Assembly (NCBI GenBank): GCA_045599185.1
Contig: JAZRVO010000012.1
Location: 186,001 to 250,000, forward strand
Length of the DNA: 64,000 nucleotides
DNA from: UBA1240 sp045599185
Lineage (GTDB): Bacteria; Spirochaetota; Spirochaetia; Treponematales; Treponemataceae
Reading direction: 5' to 3'
Shown: positions 7,739 to 16,880 of the stretch, piece by piece
How the letters are laid out: each line of letters begins with the position of its first letter
Position numbering within the stretch: the stretch's first letter is position 1
Translations under genes and position numbers: made by a program
The notes under the pieces: generated by a model
Seen by the model: the letters and a program-made list of their open reading frames with translations, nothing else
Databases searched by the model: none
What the model was told of the DNA's origin: nothing

Positions 7739-8716
7739 TTAAGCGTTTTCGCAAACAGAACCAATAAAATCTCTTGAACCGTTCATAAAACTTTTATAGT
7801 CCATGGCTTTTTTTGCCTTCCACTGAAGGTTGGTAACGGCAAGCAGGCCATCGCCGGTTTTTATAATTATTCCGTGCTTTTTGCTCATTCCCAGAACAGT
7901 GCCGGGTTTTGCAGTTTTTTCAGCTTCTGCAATTTCGGCAGGCAGTTCTGCAGCCTGTTCAAAAGCCAAAGCCCTCGCCCCGTGAATAAACAGCGTATTG
8001 CCGCCGTTCTGGGTAAAAGTTGAAGGCCACGGGTAAAAGGCACGCACTTTTGCACAAATGTCCAGCGCAGAACAGTTCCAGTCAATAAGACCGTCTTCCT
8101 TGTTAAGCATTCCGCAATAAGTGGCCTTGCTTTCGTCCTGTTCAGTTTCGGTAATGGTACCGTCGGCAATGCCGGTTAAAACACGTTCAAAATAATCGCC
8201 GCCAAGTTCTGCTACTTCTGCCAGCAGCGATTCCGTGGTTTCAGTTCCGTCCAGTTCAAGCTTTTCCTGCAAAAGAATGTTTCCGCTGTCCATTTTTTTT
8301 GCCAGCCGCTGAACCGTAATGCCGGTTACGGAATCTTTTGCAAGTATTGCTGCCGGAACAGGTGCACAGCCGCGGTAAAGCGGCAGCAGCGAAGGATGAA
8401 GGTTTATGCCGCCAAGCGGAAAAATTGACAGAAAACTTGTGCTGAAAATTTTTCCGTAGGCAAAGCAAACCAGAATGTCCGGCTTTAAGGCAATCAAATC
8501 TTCCGTAATTTCTGCCAGTTTTTGCGGCGTAAATGTTTTAATGCCCAGTTCTTCTGCGGCAACTGCAACCGGCGTTGGAACCGGTTCTTTACTGCGTTTC
8601 TGGCTTGTTGCCGGGTTTGTAATTACGGCAACAATTTCAAAACCGGGATTTTTTGCAAGAACCTGCAAGGGTTTTACGGCAGGTTCCGGGCTGGCAGCAT
8701 AAACAATTTTTAACAT
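7739..8716 (-). CDS. fmt: Methionyl-tRNA formyltransferase
   Basis: Formylates the initiator Met-tRNA using 10-formyl-tetrahydrofolate. It is 325 residues: an N-terminal formyltransferase domain with GINLHPSLLPLYRG (catalytic Asn and His), the MDSGNI loop (catalytic Asp), and a C-terminal OB-like domain starting near residue 205. The ATG overlaps the stop of def by one base, the classical def-fmt pairing in which formylation and deformylation are co-expressed. Its substrate, initiator tRNA, is encoded at 44.4 kb. Confidence 0.96.
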   Translation of the reverse strand: MLKIVYAASPEPAVKPLQVLAKNPGFEIVAVITNPATSQKRSKEPVPTPVAVAAEELGIKTFTPQKLAEITEDLIALKPDILVCFAYGKIFSTSFLSIFPLGGINLHPSLLPLYRGCAPVPAAILAKDSVTGITVQRLAKKMDSGNILLQEKLELDGTETTESLLAEVAELGGDYFERVLTGIADGTITETEQDESKATYCGMLNKEDGLIDWNCSALDICAKVRAFYPWPSTFTQNGGNTLFIHGARALAFEQAAELPAEIAEAEKTAKPGTVLGMSKKHGIIIKTGDGLLAVTNLQWKAKKAMDYKSFMNGSRDFIGSVCENA

Positions 8717-9282
8717 CAGGCGTTTGCCCCGTTTTTTCTGGCTAATTTTGCAGCAATTTTGGCCTGCTTGGCCTGTTTTGCAGCAAGTTTCTGACTGCGT
8801 CTTTCGGCACGCCTTGCAAACTGAACTTCTGCCTTTTCCTTAAAATCCGGGTCACCGCGGTCAATGTACAAAAAACCGTCCAGATGGTCGTATTCGTGCT
8901 GAATGATGCGCGCCAAAAGGCCGTCGGCATGCAGCGTAAAAGGCTTGCCGTTTTCATTCAGCGCCTGAACCGTAATTTCCTTAGGGCGCACAATGTTTTC
9001 GTATAATTTAGGAAGGCTCAAACAGCCTTCTTCCATTTCACAGGTTTCCTGCGAAGTAGATACAATCTGAGGATTTATAAAAACCCGGCGAACATCGTCG
9101 TCGGAAATAATTACAAAAAAACGTTCTGAACGCCCGATCTGCGGAGCGGCCAGACCAACACCGTTTGCTTCAATCATTGTGTCAAACATTTCGTTGATTG
9201 TTGCTTTCAATTCGTCTGTAACTTGTTCTACAGGCACGGCTTTTTGCCGCAAAACAGGGTCACCAAGCTGTACAATTTCCAT
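8716..9282 (-). CDS. def: Peptide deformylase
   Basis: Metallo-hydrolase that removes the N-formyl group from new polypeptides. All three motifs are seen: GVGLAAPQIG, EEGCLSLP (metal-ligand Cys) and QHEYDHLDG (metal-ligand His pair). It is 188 residues with an Ala/Lys-rich tail of about 25. The start is placed at MEIVQLGDPVLR (9282), matching family length; an ATG 15 codons upstream is in frame. No Shine-Dalgarno is present; a TATACT hexamer (9292-9297) lies 9 bases before the ATG, suggesting a near-leaderless transcript. Confidence 0.95.
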   Translation of the reverse strand: MEIVQLGDPVLRQKAVPVEQVTDELKATINEMFDTMIEANGVGLAAPQIGRSERFFVIISDDDVRRVFINPQIVSTSQETCEMEEGCLSLPKLYENIVRPKEITVQALNENGKPFTLHADGLLARIIQHEYDHLDGFLYIDRGDPDFKEKAEVQFARRAERRSQKLAAKQAKQAKIAAKLARKNGANA

Positions 9283-9301
9283 GCTGTATATAGTATACAA
9301 A

Positions 9302-9333
9302 GCTTTTGTGTTTGTAAACACGAACACAAAAGC
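9302..9333. promoter_or_regulatory. Inverted repeat between def and the hybrid kinase
   Basis: GCTTTTGTGTT (9302-9312) and its exact complement (9323-9333) are separated by 10 bases. It lies upstream of both divergent genes and overlaps the predicted -35 region of def, a plausible operator or DNA-bending site. No regulator is identified. Confidence 0.45.
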
Positions 9334-9462
9334 ACCAAAAACAGCGAGTTAACGTTCTTTTTTTGCAGAATTTTTTTTACCTTTTTAAGTAAATTTTTAG
9401 TGAATTCGATTATGTTTTGTTATATAATGTTAACATTCATTCTAAAAAGTTCAGGAAAAATT

Positions 9463-12400
9463 GTGTCTGTGAAATTCTTAAAAAAAATTGCTAGCCGTAA
9501 TTTTTTAACGCTTTCGCCGGTTTTTGCCGTGCCAGCCATTTGCCTTTTATTTGCAGTTTTAACTTTTGCCTGCGTATTGAACGCAAAAGCGGTTAAAAGG
9601 AATTTTTCGCAGAACCAGCAGGTTCTGCTTGAACAGCAGTGCAACCAGCTTGAACTTTCATTAAGGTACGAACACCTGAACACCCAGTCCGCGGCGGTAA
9701 ATTTAGGCCGGGCAGTTCTTTGGGGGCAGGACATTGATACGGAACTGGGAAACATCGGAAAATCCCTTTCTACAAACGGACTTATCTTTATAAAGCGTTC
9801 CAACGGTCACATTTACAGCACCAAAAATTCTTTCAGCTCAAGTTCAATTGAATATTTCAAGGAAAATTTCAAGGATTTTTTTACTGAAGCAAGTCAGGTT
9901 TTCGGTCCGATTCAAATTGAACCCAATGACGACCCGAACAAAAACGTTCCGCGTTCCGTAATTGCTTTCTGTACGCCGGTTTATGCCGGGACAGACCAGA
10001 TTGGTACTTTGTGCAATTTAGTTTACAGCGACGAACTTTTTGCCCGTTCAATTGAAAAAAACGGCGACGGTGAAAACGGCGGCTTCATTATCTGCGACGA
10101 CAGGCGCACTATTCTTTCTGCAAGCGACAGGCTGAAAAACCTTGAGTTTACCTGCGGACGGAAGCTGGACGACTGTTTTGGAAAGGAAAACAGGCTTTTC
10201 AAATTTGATATTAATTCGCTTAACGGCGTTTTTTTGTACGACAAGGGCGATTCATTTTATTTTGGAAGAAACCAGCAGGACATTTACAACATTTCCTACA
10301 TTCCGCTTAAAAGCAAGAACTGGGTTTTGTATTCTGTCAGGGAATGCACGAAAGTACAGCGCGACACTTTTCTGCACTTTGTGGTTGTTTGGGTTCTGGC
10401 AATTTGCGTTCTGATTATTTTTTATGCAATTTACCACCGCTACCAGAATGAAAGTGCCAACCGCGAACGCTTTGCCATTAAGCGCCTGGAAAAAGAACGG
10501 TTTCTGCGCGACATTTGCTGTGACTTGTACGAAACCGTTTACGAAGCAGACCTTAGCAACGACCTTTTGATTGGCGACGCGGCCTTAACAATTGCAAAAA
10601 ATTTCCACCTTGAAGACAATTTAAGCTACGACAATTATTTGCGTGTTCTTGCAGAACGCAACATTCACAAGGATTTCAGGGAAAAACTGTTTGAAACCCT
10701 TTGCAGCGAAAACCTTATACGCTGCTACGAACAGGGCGAGCGCATTAAAAGCCTTGATTACATGGATGATTCAGCAAGCAATGACTATCTGTGGAAACGG
10801 GTGCAGGTTAAGCTTTTTACCCTTGACGGAATGCAGAATATCCGCGCTTTCTTTTTTGTGCAGGACATTGATACCGAAAAACGGCGCGAGCTTTCCTTAA
10901 TTGAAAAAAGCGAAAAAGACTATTTAACGAACCTTCTGAACAAATCTTCGTTTGATGCACGCGCCAAGGAATTTTTAATGGGCTGCAAGCCGGACGAAAA
11001 CCACGCGCTGATTCTGTTTGACATTGACAAGTTCAGATACGTAAACGAAACTTTGGGCTACATAAGCGGCGATACGATTATTACAAATTTTATAGCCACA
11101 ATTAAGAACATAATTGGCGACGGCAACATTATGGGGCGCATTGGCGGCGTAAGTTTTGCCGTTGTGCTGAAAAATTACGGTTTGCGGGAAAATTTAATAA
11201 AACTTTTGAACACCCTGCGCGAAAAACTGCGCTGGGACGAACAGAAAGGCGACGCACACTTTCAGATTTCGGCAAGCATAGGCGTGGCACTTTTTCCGGA
11301 ACACTGGGCGGCAAACTACAAAAGTTTTTTCATGGCCGCAAACGAAGCCCTTTACTATTCCCAGACCCACGGAATGGACACTTACACCATTTATGAATCC
11401 AGCCTGTTTGAAGGAAGGGCAACCTTTGTTGATGACAAGGACATAGACATGCTTGTTGATACCGCCGCCGACGGTATTGCCAAATTTGCCATCAACCCCG
11501 AATTCCGCATTTTGTACGCCAATTCAAAATTTCTGGACCTGATAGGCCGCAGCAGCGACGACCTGAAAAACGACGGATTCAACGGTATTGCATACTTCCA
11601 CGAAGAAGATATTCCGCAGATTTTTGAAGCCCTTTACCTTGGTATGGAAAAGAAATCGGCCTATTCAATTTCCTACCGCATCAAGCACAAGGACGGCCAT
11701 AACGTTCACGTAAACACAAAATGCCTTTTTGTTGACGAAAACTACGAAGGAATGCCCGTTATGTATTCAATTTTTACGGACATTACCGACATGGTTAAGG
11801 CCAAGGAAGAAGCTGATGCCGCAAAAGAAGAGGCTCTGGCCGCGACAAAGGCAAAATCAAGTTTTCTGGCAAGCATGAGCCACGAAATTCGTACCCCGAT
11901 GAACTGCATTATGGGTATGAGCGATTTGATTCTGTACGACCCGGCGACACCGCCAAGCAATATTGAATATGCCCAGAACATCAGCGCCGCAAGCCGAAGC
12001 CTTCTGGGCATCATCAACGACATTCTTGACATTTCAAAAATTGAATCGGGAAAACTTACGCTTACGGAAGTAACTTACGATTTCAGGGCACTTGTAAAAG
12101 ACGTTGTTACAATGATTAAGCTTCGCGCCCAGGACAAGTTTCTGGACTTTTTCGTTCACATTGACACAAACGTGCCTGCAAAACTTTTTGGTGACGAAAT
12201 ACGCGTAAAGCAGATTCTGCTGAACCTGCTGAGCAACGCGGTAAAATACACCCACGAAGGTTCAATTAGCCTTAACATAAACGCCGTACCCAAAGGCGAA
12301 AATTATGAACTTACGTTTAAAATTACAGACACGGGAATTGGCGTAAAAAAAGAAGACATTTCAAGCCTTTTCAACGAATTCAGCAGGGTAGACACGCAGA

Positions 12401-14046
12401 AAAACCGCAACATCATCGGTACGGGACTGGGGCTTTCTATTACCAAAAACCTATGCCAGATGATGAAAGGTTCTATCGACTGCCAGAGCGAATACGGCCG
12501 CGGTTCTACTTTTACGGCGAAAATCCTGCAAAAATGCGAACTTTTTGAACCTTTTGCAAACATTGTAAAAGCCATAAACAAGCACATAATTTACTACGAA
12601 CCGCGAAGCCGTTTCAGCAGCCACATGCTAAGCGAACTGGAATCTTTCAGATGCAAGATTGACCTTTGTACAGACACAAAAGACCTTCTGGAATTCCTGA
12701 AGAAGATTAAAAACGGCACAACCGAGGACTGCAACTTGATTTTTGTTGCGGCAAAATACATTGAAAAAACAAAGCAGTGCCTTAAAGCAGAAAAAATTGA
12801 AGGAATGAAAATCGTTGCAATTGCCGACGATGCAGCATCCCTTTCGGCCCACAGGGACATAAGCATTTTGACCACGCCAATTTACTGCGTACAGCTTGCG
12901 CAGGTTCTTTCCGGCAATTTTGAACTGCTTCAGGCACACCGGGCACAGGCAAACATGCAGAATTATGTACTTGCGCCGGATGCAAAAGTTCTTGTTGTTG
13001 ATGACAACGCGGTTAACCTTAAAGTTGCCAGCGGTCTTTTAAAAACCCACAACATTGTGCCGGATACGGTAATTTCCGGCTTTGAAGCAATCAGCGCCCT
13101 TTGTTCAAAGCCTTACGACCTGATTTTTATGGATCACCTTATGCCGGAAATGGACGGAATTGAAACAAGCCATAAAATTCGCGAACTGGAAACTGAAAAC
13201 GCAAACAAGCCGATTATTGCACTTACGGCAAATGCAATTACCGGTATGCGCGAACAGTTTATTTCCGAAGGCCTGAACGATTTCTTGTCCAAACCGATTG
13301 AACCTGAACAGCTGAACCGGATTCTGATGCAGTGGCTGCCAAAGGAAAAAATACTTTTAAAGGAAAGAAACGAAGAATCAGCAGAAAGTGCCGGAATGAC
13401 AGAACCGGAAGAAATGGCTGAAGTACCGCACAGCATTGAAAACATTGATTTTGAAAGCGGACTTAGCTTTGCAGGCGATTCGATTGAAACTTACCACGAT
13501 ATTCTGGCCACATTTACTGCCGACCCGGAAAAGCGCAGGAATGACTTGCTTGCAATGGCAAAACAGACCGATTTGAAAACCTTTACCACAAACATTCACG
13601 GGCTTAAAAGCTCTGCACGTTACGTTGGCGCAAACGAAGTTTCCGAACTAGCAGAAAAACTTGAAGAAGCCGGCAACAGCCAGAACCGCGCCTTTATAGA
13701 AGAAAACCTTGAAAAATGCCTTAATCTTTACAGCACCACGGCTGAAAACATTGCCGCATATCTTGAAAAAGTAAAGGCAACCAAAACAAAGCCCGCTGGC
13801 GATGCCGGTAATATGGCATTTTTAATGCAGAAAATTGAAATTCTTAAAGACGCGGCGGACAATATGGACATTATAGTAATAGAAGACACAATGAAAGAAA
13901 TTTCACCTTTTACATGGCCTGCTAATTTGCAGCAGCATATAGACTTAATAAATCAGGCTGCCACTGTTTTCGATTACGACACAATCAGCCGTGAAGTTGC
14001 ATCTTTGGAAAATGCCGGAAAACAGGATTCGGCAATGACAATGTAA
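9463..14046 (+). CDS. Hybrid sensor histidine kinase with degenerate GGDEF, PAS, HisKA, HATPase, receiver and HPt domains
   Basis: A multidomain phosphorelay kinase of 1527 residues. The GTG at 9463 follows AGGAAA at a suitable distance; -10 TATAAT lies at 9423-9428. Order: TM helix (about 15-38), extracytoplasmic Cache-like sensor, TM helix (about 308-330), GGDEF-type domain (about 490-640) whose signature reads GGVSF (561-565) and so is probably not a cyclase, PAS domain (about 660-790), HisKA with phospho-His 807 in MSHEIRTPMN, HATPase with N, G1 and G2 boxes, receiver with Asp 1224 in FMDHLMPEMDG, and HPt with His 1379 in NIHGLKSSAR. The separate receiver gene just downstream is the likely phosphate acceptor. 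The signal sensed is unknown. Confidence 0.9.
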   Translation: MSVKFLKKIASRNFLTLSPVFAVPAICLLFAVLTFACVLNAKAVKRNFSQNQQVLLEQQCNQLELSLRYEHLNTQSAAVNLGRAVLWGQDIDTELGNIGKSLSTNGLIFIKRSNGHIYSTKNSFSSSSIEYFKENFKDFFTEASQVFGPIQIEPNDDPNKNVPRSVIAFCTPVYAGTDQIGTLCNLVYSDELFARSIEKNGDGENGGFIICDDRRTILSASDRLKNLEFTCGRKLDDCFGKENRLFKFDINSLNGVFLYDKGDSFYFGRNQQDIYNISYIPLKSKNWVLYSVRECTKVQRDTFLHFVVVWVLAICVLIIFYAIYHRYQNESANRERFAIKRLEKERFLRDICCDLYETVYEADLSNDLLIGDAALTIAKNFHLEDNLSYDNYLRVLAERNIHKDFREKLFETLCSENLIRCYEQGERIKSLDYMDDSASNDYLWKRVQVKLFTLDGMQNIRAFFFVQDIDTEKRRELSLIEKSEKDYLTNLLNKSSFDARAKEFLMGCKPDENHALILFDIDKFRYVNETLGYISGDTIITNFIATIKNIIGDGNIMGRIGGVSFAVVLKNYGLRENLIKLLNTLREKLRWDEQKGDAHFQISASIGVALFPEHWAANYKSFFMAANEALYYSQTHGMDTYTIYESSLFEGRATFVDDKDIDMLVDTAADGIAKFAINPEFRILYANSKFLDLIGRSSDDLKNDGFNGIAYFHEEDIPQIFEALYLGMEKKSAYSISYRIKHKDGHNVHVNTKCLFVDENYEGMPVMYSIFTDITDMVKAKEEADAAKEEALAATKAKSSFLASMSHEIRTPMNCIMGMSDLILYDPATPPSNIEYAQNISAASRSLLGIINDILDISKIESGKLTLTEVTYDFRALVKDVVTMIKLRAQDKFLDFFVHIDTNVPAKLFGDEIRVKQILLNLLSNAVKYTHEGSISLNINAVPKGENYELTFKITDTGIGVKKEDISSLFNEFSRVDTQKNRNIIGTGLGLSITKNLCQMMKGSIDCQSEYGRGSTFTAKILQKCELFEPFANIVKAINKHIIYYEPRSRFSSHMLSELESFRCKIDLCTDTKDLLEFLKKIKNGTTEDCNLIFVAAKYIEKTKQCLKAEKIEGMKIVAIADDAASLSAHRDISILTTPIYCVQLAQVLSGNFELLQAHRAQANMQNYVLAPDAKVLVVDDNAVNLKVASGLLKTHNIVPDTVISGFEAISALCSKPYDLIFMDHLMPEMDGIETSHKIRELETENANKPIIALTANAITGMREQFISEGLNDFLSKPIEPEQLNRILMQWLPKEKILLKERNEESAESAGMTEPEEMAEVPHSIENIDFESGLSFAGDSIETYHDILATFTADPEKRRNDLLAMAKQTDLKTFTTNIHGLKSSARYVGANEVSELAEKLEEAGNSQNRAFIEENLEKCLNLYSTTAENIAAYLEKVKATKTKPAGDAGNMAFLMQKIEILKDAADNMDIIVIEDTMKEISPFTWPANLQQHIDLINQAATVFDYDTISREVASLENAGKQDSAMTM

Positions 14047-14163
14047 AGCTGAAAATGTAAGCGGGGTTTAATTTTAAAAAAAATTTGACGGTCTAAAATG
14101 CAAGGCACAAATTGCCGGTATTTATGCCCGATAATAAGAATAAAAAATAAGGAAGCGAGTAGA

Positions 14164-14529
14164 ATGAAAGAAATTTACTTGGTAGATGACGAAATTACGA
14201 ATTTGCGCGTTGCAGAAAATTGCCTGCGCGACAAATACAAACTGAAGCTTTTAACCGGCGGCAAGCAGCTTTTTGTTATGCTTGAACGCAGCATTCCGGA
14301 TTTGATTCTGCTTGACATTCAAATGCCGGAAATGGACGGAATTGCCGTAATGGAAATTTTACGAAGCCATGAAAACTACAACAAAATTCCGGTTGTGTTT
14401 TTAACTGCAAATACGGACAAAGACGTGGTAATGCATGCTTTAAGCCTTGGTGCAACAGACTACATTGCAAAACCTTTTGACGTTAATCAGCTGCCATTAC
14501 GCATTGCAAAAATCATCGGCAAAGACTAA
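14164..14529 (+). CDS. Single-domain response regulator (CheY-like)
   Basis: A 121-residue receiver with no output domain. Conserved residues: the acidic pair in YLVDDE, phospho-Asp in LLDIQMPEMDG, Thr in FLTAN, and Lys in AKPFD. The start is set at 14164 because GGAAG lies about 8 bases upstream; in-frame codons before it match nothing. It follows the hybrid kinase by 117 bases in the same direction, so it is probably its partner, taking phosphate from the HPt domain and acting by protein-protein contact. Confidence 0.93.
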   Translation: MKEIYLVDDEITNLRVAENCLRDKYKLKLLTGGKQLFVMLERSIPDLILLDIQMPEMDGIAVMEILRSHENYNKIPVVFLTANTDKDVVMHALSLGATDYIAKPFDVNQLPLRIAKIIGKD

Positions 14530-14574
14530 CACCTTACATTTTTCGCTTTTTGCAGAAAATGTATGAAACTGCAC

Positions 14575-14608
14575 AAAAAAACCGGCATTTTACTGCCGGT
14601 TTTTTTTA
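14575..14608. terminator. Bidirectional terminator
   Basis: AAAAAACCGGCA pairs with TGCCGGTTTTTT around a TTTTAC loop. T-runs on both strands end the response-regulator transcript (plus) and pheS (minus). Confidence 0.88.
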
Positions 14609-14626
14609 TTTAGTTTTTAGCAACCA

Positions 14627-16186
14627 TTAATATTTTGCTTTTCTTAAGCGAACCTGTTCAATATCAGTACTGAACAGTTCGCGAAGGTCGTTAAGTCCAA
14701 GTGCCATAAGTGCCATGCGGTCAATACCAATACCCCATGCAGCAACCGGCACGTCAATTCCCATTGCTTTTGTAACTTCCGGTCTGAAAATACCAGAACC
14801 GCCAAGTTCAAACCAGCCCAAAACCGGGTGCTTGATATGAACTTCTACAGAAGGTTCTGTAAACGGAAAGTAGCCAGGAACATATTTAACTTCCGTTGCA
14901 CCGGCAATTTCTACAGCAAACATTTCCAAAAAGCCTAAAAGTGTCTTTAAGTTAACGTCTTCACCCAAAACAATACCTTCTGTCTGGTAAAAGTCCGAAA
15001 GATGAGTGGCATCTACTTTATCGTAACGGAAACAGCGGGCAATACCGAAGTATTTGCCAGGAATTTTTGGATTTGAACCAAGCTGATGAGCAGAAAGAAC
15101 AGTACCCTGACTGCGCAAAATCAAGCGGCGTGTAAATTCTGTGTCAAAATCGTAGTTCCAGCCGCGGCTTCCAGACTTACCGCCGTCACGGTGTACGGCT
15201 GCAACATTTGACAGATATGGTTCGTCAATTTTTTTAGCGTGGGTTGGATTTTTAAGATAGTAAACATCGTGAATATCGCGTGCCGCATGGAACTGAGGCA
15301 TGAACAATGCATCACTGTTCCAGAATTCGGTTTCTACAAGCGGACCGTCGAATTCTTCAAAACCAATGGAAACAAGCTTGTCTTTTACGCTTTCAAGGAA
15401 TGAAACATAGGCGTTTGTACGACCCGGAATAATGCGTGCCGGTGGAACTGCAATATTGTAAGCGCGAAAAGTCTTGTCTTTCCATTCGCCGGTAGCAAGC
15501 ATTTTAGAAGTAAGCATACCAGTCTCTTCGCCTGTTACGCCTGCTTCAACCAGAGCTTTTGCCACATCGCCAGCAGCGGCTGTTAAATTATAAACAACTG
15601 TTTCTCGTTCCATAATACGGAAAGCAGCATCAGCAGCACCGCGTTTTTTGGCCAAAGTATTCATAACTGCCATTTCGTTAGCACTTAAAGCATCTTTATC
15701 AAGCAAACCGTTTTCTGCACCGGCGGCTTTTTTTAGCAGCGCAGCAGTTGTAGCAACGCGTACCGAAAGTTCCTTGCCGGTATAGGCTGCTTTTTTTTCT
15801 GCATCCATTGCAAGTACGCCTTCCTTGGAAAGTGTACCGAAAGCACTACCAACGTCTTTATTTTCAATGCCCAGTTCCTTGGCAATCTGCGGCAGCGCCA
15901 AAGAACCTTTTTCTTTCAGCAAAGCAACAATTCTTTCATCGTAAGTACCTTTTTCTACAAAAGTCTTACCTAAATCTGTAATTTCGTAATATGTATGCGG
16001 CTCGCGGCGTGCAACAGCTGCAAGTTCCTTACCAGCCAGCCATGAAAAAGCCTGGTTTGCGTGACCTTCCTTATAAGAAAGCTCTTTTTGCAAACGTTCC
16101 GAAGTCAGCTCATCTTTTGCAGAATATGAGCGCAAAACACGTATTTCAAGTGGGTGCAGATTTTTAATAAGTGCTTGAATGTCCAT
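14627..16186 (-). CDS. pheS: Phenylalanine--tRNA ligase alpha subunit, archaeal/eukaryotic-type
   Basis: Charges tRNA-Phe as an alpha2-beta2 enzyme with PheT. At 519 residues it is far longer than the bacterial alpha chain (about 330-350). Residues 1-200 form winged-helix-like repeats instead of a coiled coil, as in archaeal and cytosolic enzymes. The catalytic domain has FDGPLVETEFWNSDALFMPQFH, a GKYFGIARCFRYDKVDATHLSDFYQ motif 2 region and a GIGIDRMALM motif 3. Spirochaetes are known to carry archaeal-type PheRS. pheT is not adjacent. The ATG overlaps the stop of the upstream secreted protein (TAATG). Confidence 0.94.
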   Translation of the reverse strand: MDIQALIKNLHPLEIRVLRSYSAKDELTSERLQKELSYKEGHANQAFSWLAGKELAAVARREPHTYYEITDLGKTFVEKGTYDERIVALLKEKGSLALPQIAKELGIENKDVGSAFGTLSKEGVLAMDAEKKAAYTGKELSVRVATTAALLKKAAGAENGLLDKDALSANEMAVMNTLAKKRGAADAAFRIMERETVVYNLTAAAGDVAKALVEAGVTGEETGMLTSKMLATGEWKDKTFRAYNIAVPPARIIPGRTNAYVSFLESVKDKLVSIGFEEFDGPLVETEFWNSDALFMPQFHAARDIHDVYYLKNPTHAKKIDEPYLSNVAAVHRDGGKSGSRGWNYDFDTEFTRRLILRSQGTVLSAHQLGSNPKIPGKYFGIARCFRYDKVDATHLSDFYQTEGIVLGEDVNLKTLLGFLEMFAVEIAGATEVKYVPGYFPFTEPSVEVHIKHPVLGWFELGGSGIFRPEVTKAMGIDVPVAAWGIGIDRMALMALGLNDLRELFSTDIEQVRLRKAKY

Positions 16187-16590
16187 TAGTTTTCCTCTTG
16201 GATTATATATTTCCTAAATACAACGTTAGCCCGGTACCGAGCCAAATGTTTTTCATTGTCGTATCGTAAAATTGCCTGTGAATTGTAATTGTACCAGTCG
16301 TAGCCGAATTCTGCGGTTAACTTGCGGGCTACATCGCGCACGGCATAAACTGCGTCGCTTTCGTGGTAAAGTGAATCGTAAACGATATATGTAATGTAGG
16401 CTTCGTTTCCGTAAGGCGAAAAACGAACTTCTACAGTGTATGTTCTGTTAGTATCAGGAATTGTGCCCGACATTGTGCGGTATATAACTTCTTCCCACGG
16501 TTTTGCACTTTTCTCTTTTCCAGAATCCTGAGCAAATGCAAAAACAGCTGCAAATAATGCCAACATGAAAACTGCTGTAATTTTCTTCAT
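16186..16590 (-). CDS. Small secreted protein, function unknown
   Basis: A 134-residue protein with a clear signal peptide (MKKITAVFMLALFAAVFAFAQ, cleavage expected near residue 21). The mature part is polar, aromatic-rich and without Cys, with alternating strands suggesting a small beta domain. No family recognised. It is well expressed in principle: AAGGAG lies before the ATG and a near-consensus promoter lies at 16647-16675. It is cotranscribed with pheS through a TAATG overlap, so its promoter probably drives pheS too. Confidence 0.8.
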   Translation of the reverse strand: MKKITAVFMLALFAAVFAFAQDSGKEKSAKPWEEVIYRTMSGTIPDTNRTYTVEVRFSPYGNEAYITYIVYDSLYHESDAVYAVRDVARKLTAEFGYDWYNYNSQAILRYDNEKHLARYRANVVFRKYIIQEEN

Positions 16591-16646
16591 TTTTCTCTCC
16601 TTTTTAAATATTCACTTGATAATTTCATAGAAAAAACCTTCTTTAT

Positions 16647-16675
16647 ATAATAACATTTTACATCTATATGGTAAA
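16647..16675 (-). promoter_or_regulatory. Promoter of the secreted protein-pheS operon
   Basis: On the minus strand, -35 TTTACC (16670-16675), a 17-base spacer and -10 TATTAT (16647-16652). It leaves a leader of about 50 bases with a good Shine-Dalgarno. The rest of 16591-16818 holds no recognisable gene. Confidence 0.55.
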
Positions 16676-16818
16676 GAAGTTTTGCCTTGTTTGTTTTTTT
16701 TAGTTATAAACGCCGAACATTAAAATCCTGCATTCAAAATAAAATACATTAAGTTTTGTCACGCTTTCACATTAAGCCTGAAACTTTGCCGTGTTTTTAA
16801 TTTTCAGCAAACCACAAA

Positions 16819-16853
16819 TAAAAAACCGGAATTTTTCTTCAAAATTCCGGTTT
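16819..16853 (-). terminator. Terminator of the single-Cache chemoreceptor gene
   Basis: A 13-base stem AAACCGGAATTTT / AAAATTCCGGTTT with a 5-base loop, followed on the minus strand by a T-rich run. It lies 28 bases past the stop. Confidence 0.8.
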
Positions 16854-16880
16854 CTTCGCTTAAAATTTGGAACAGTTAAA

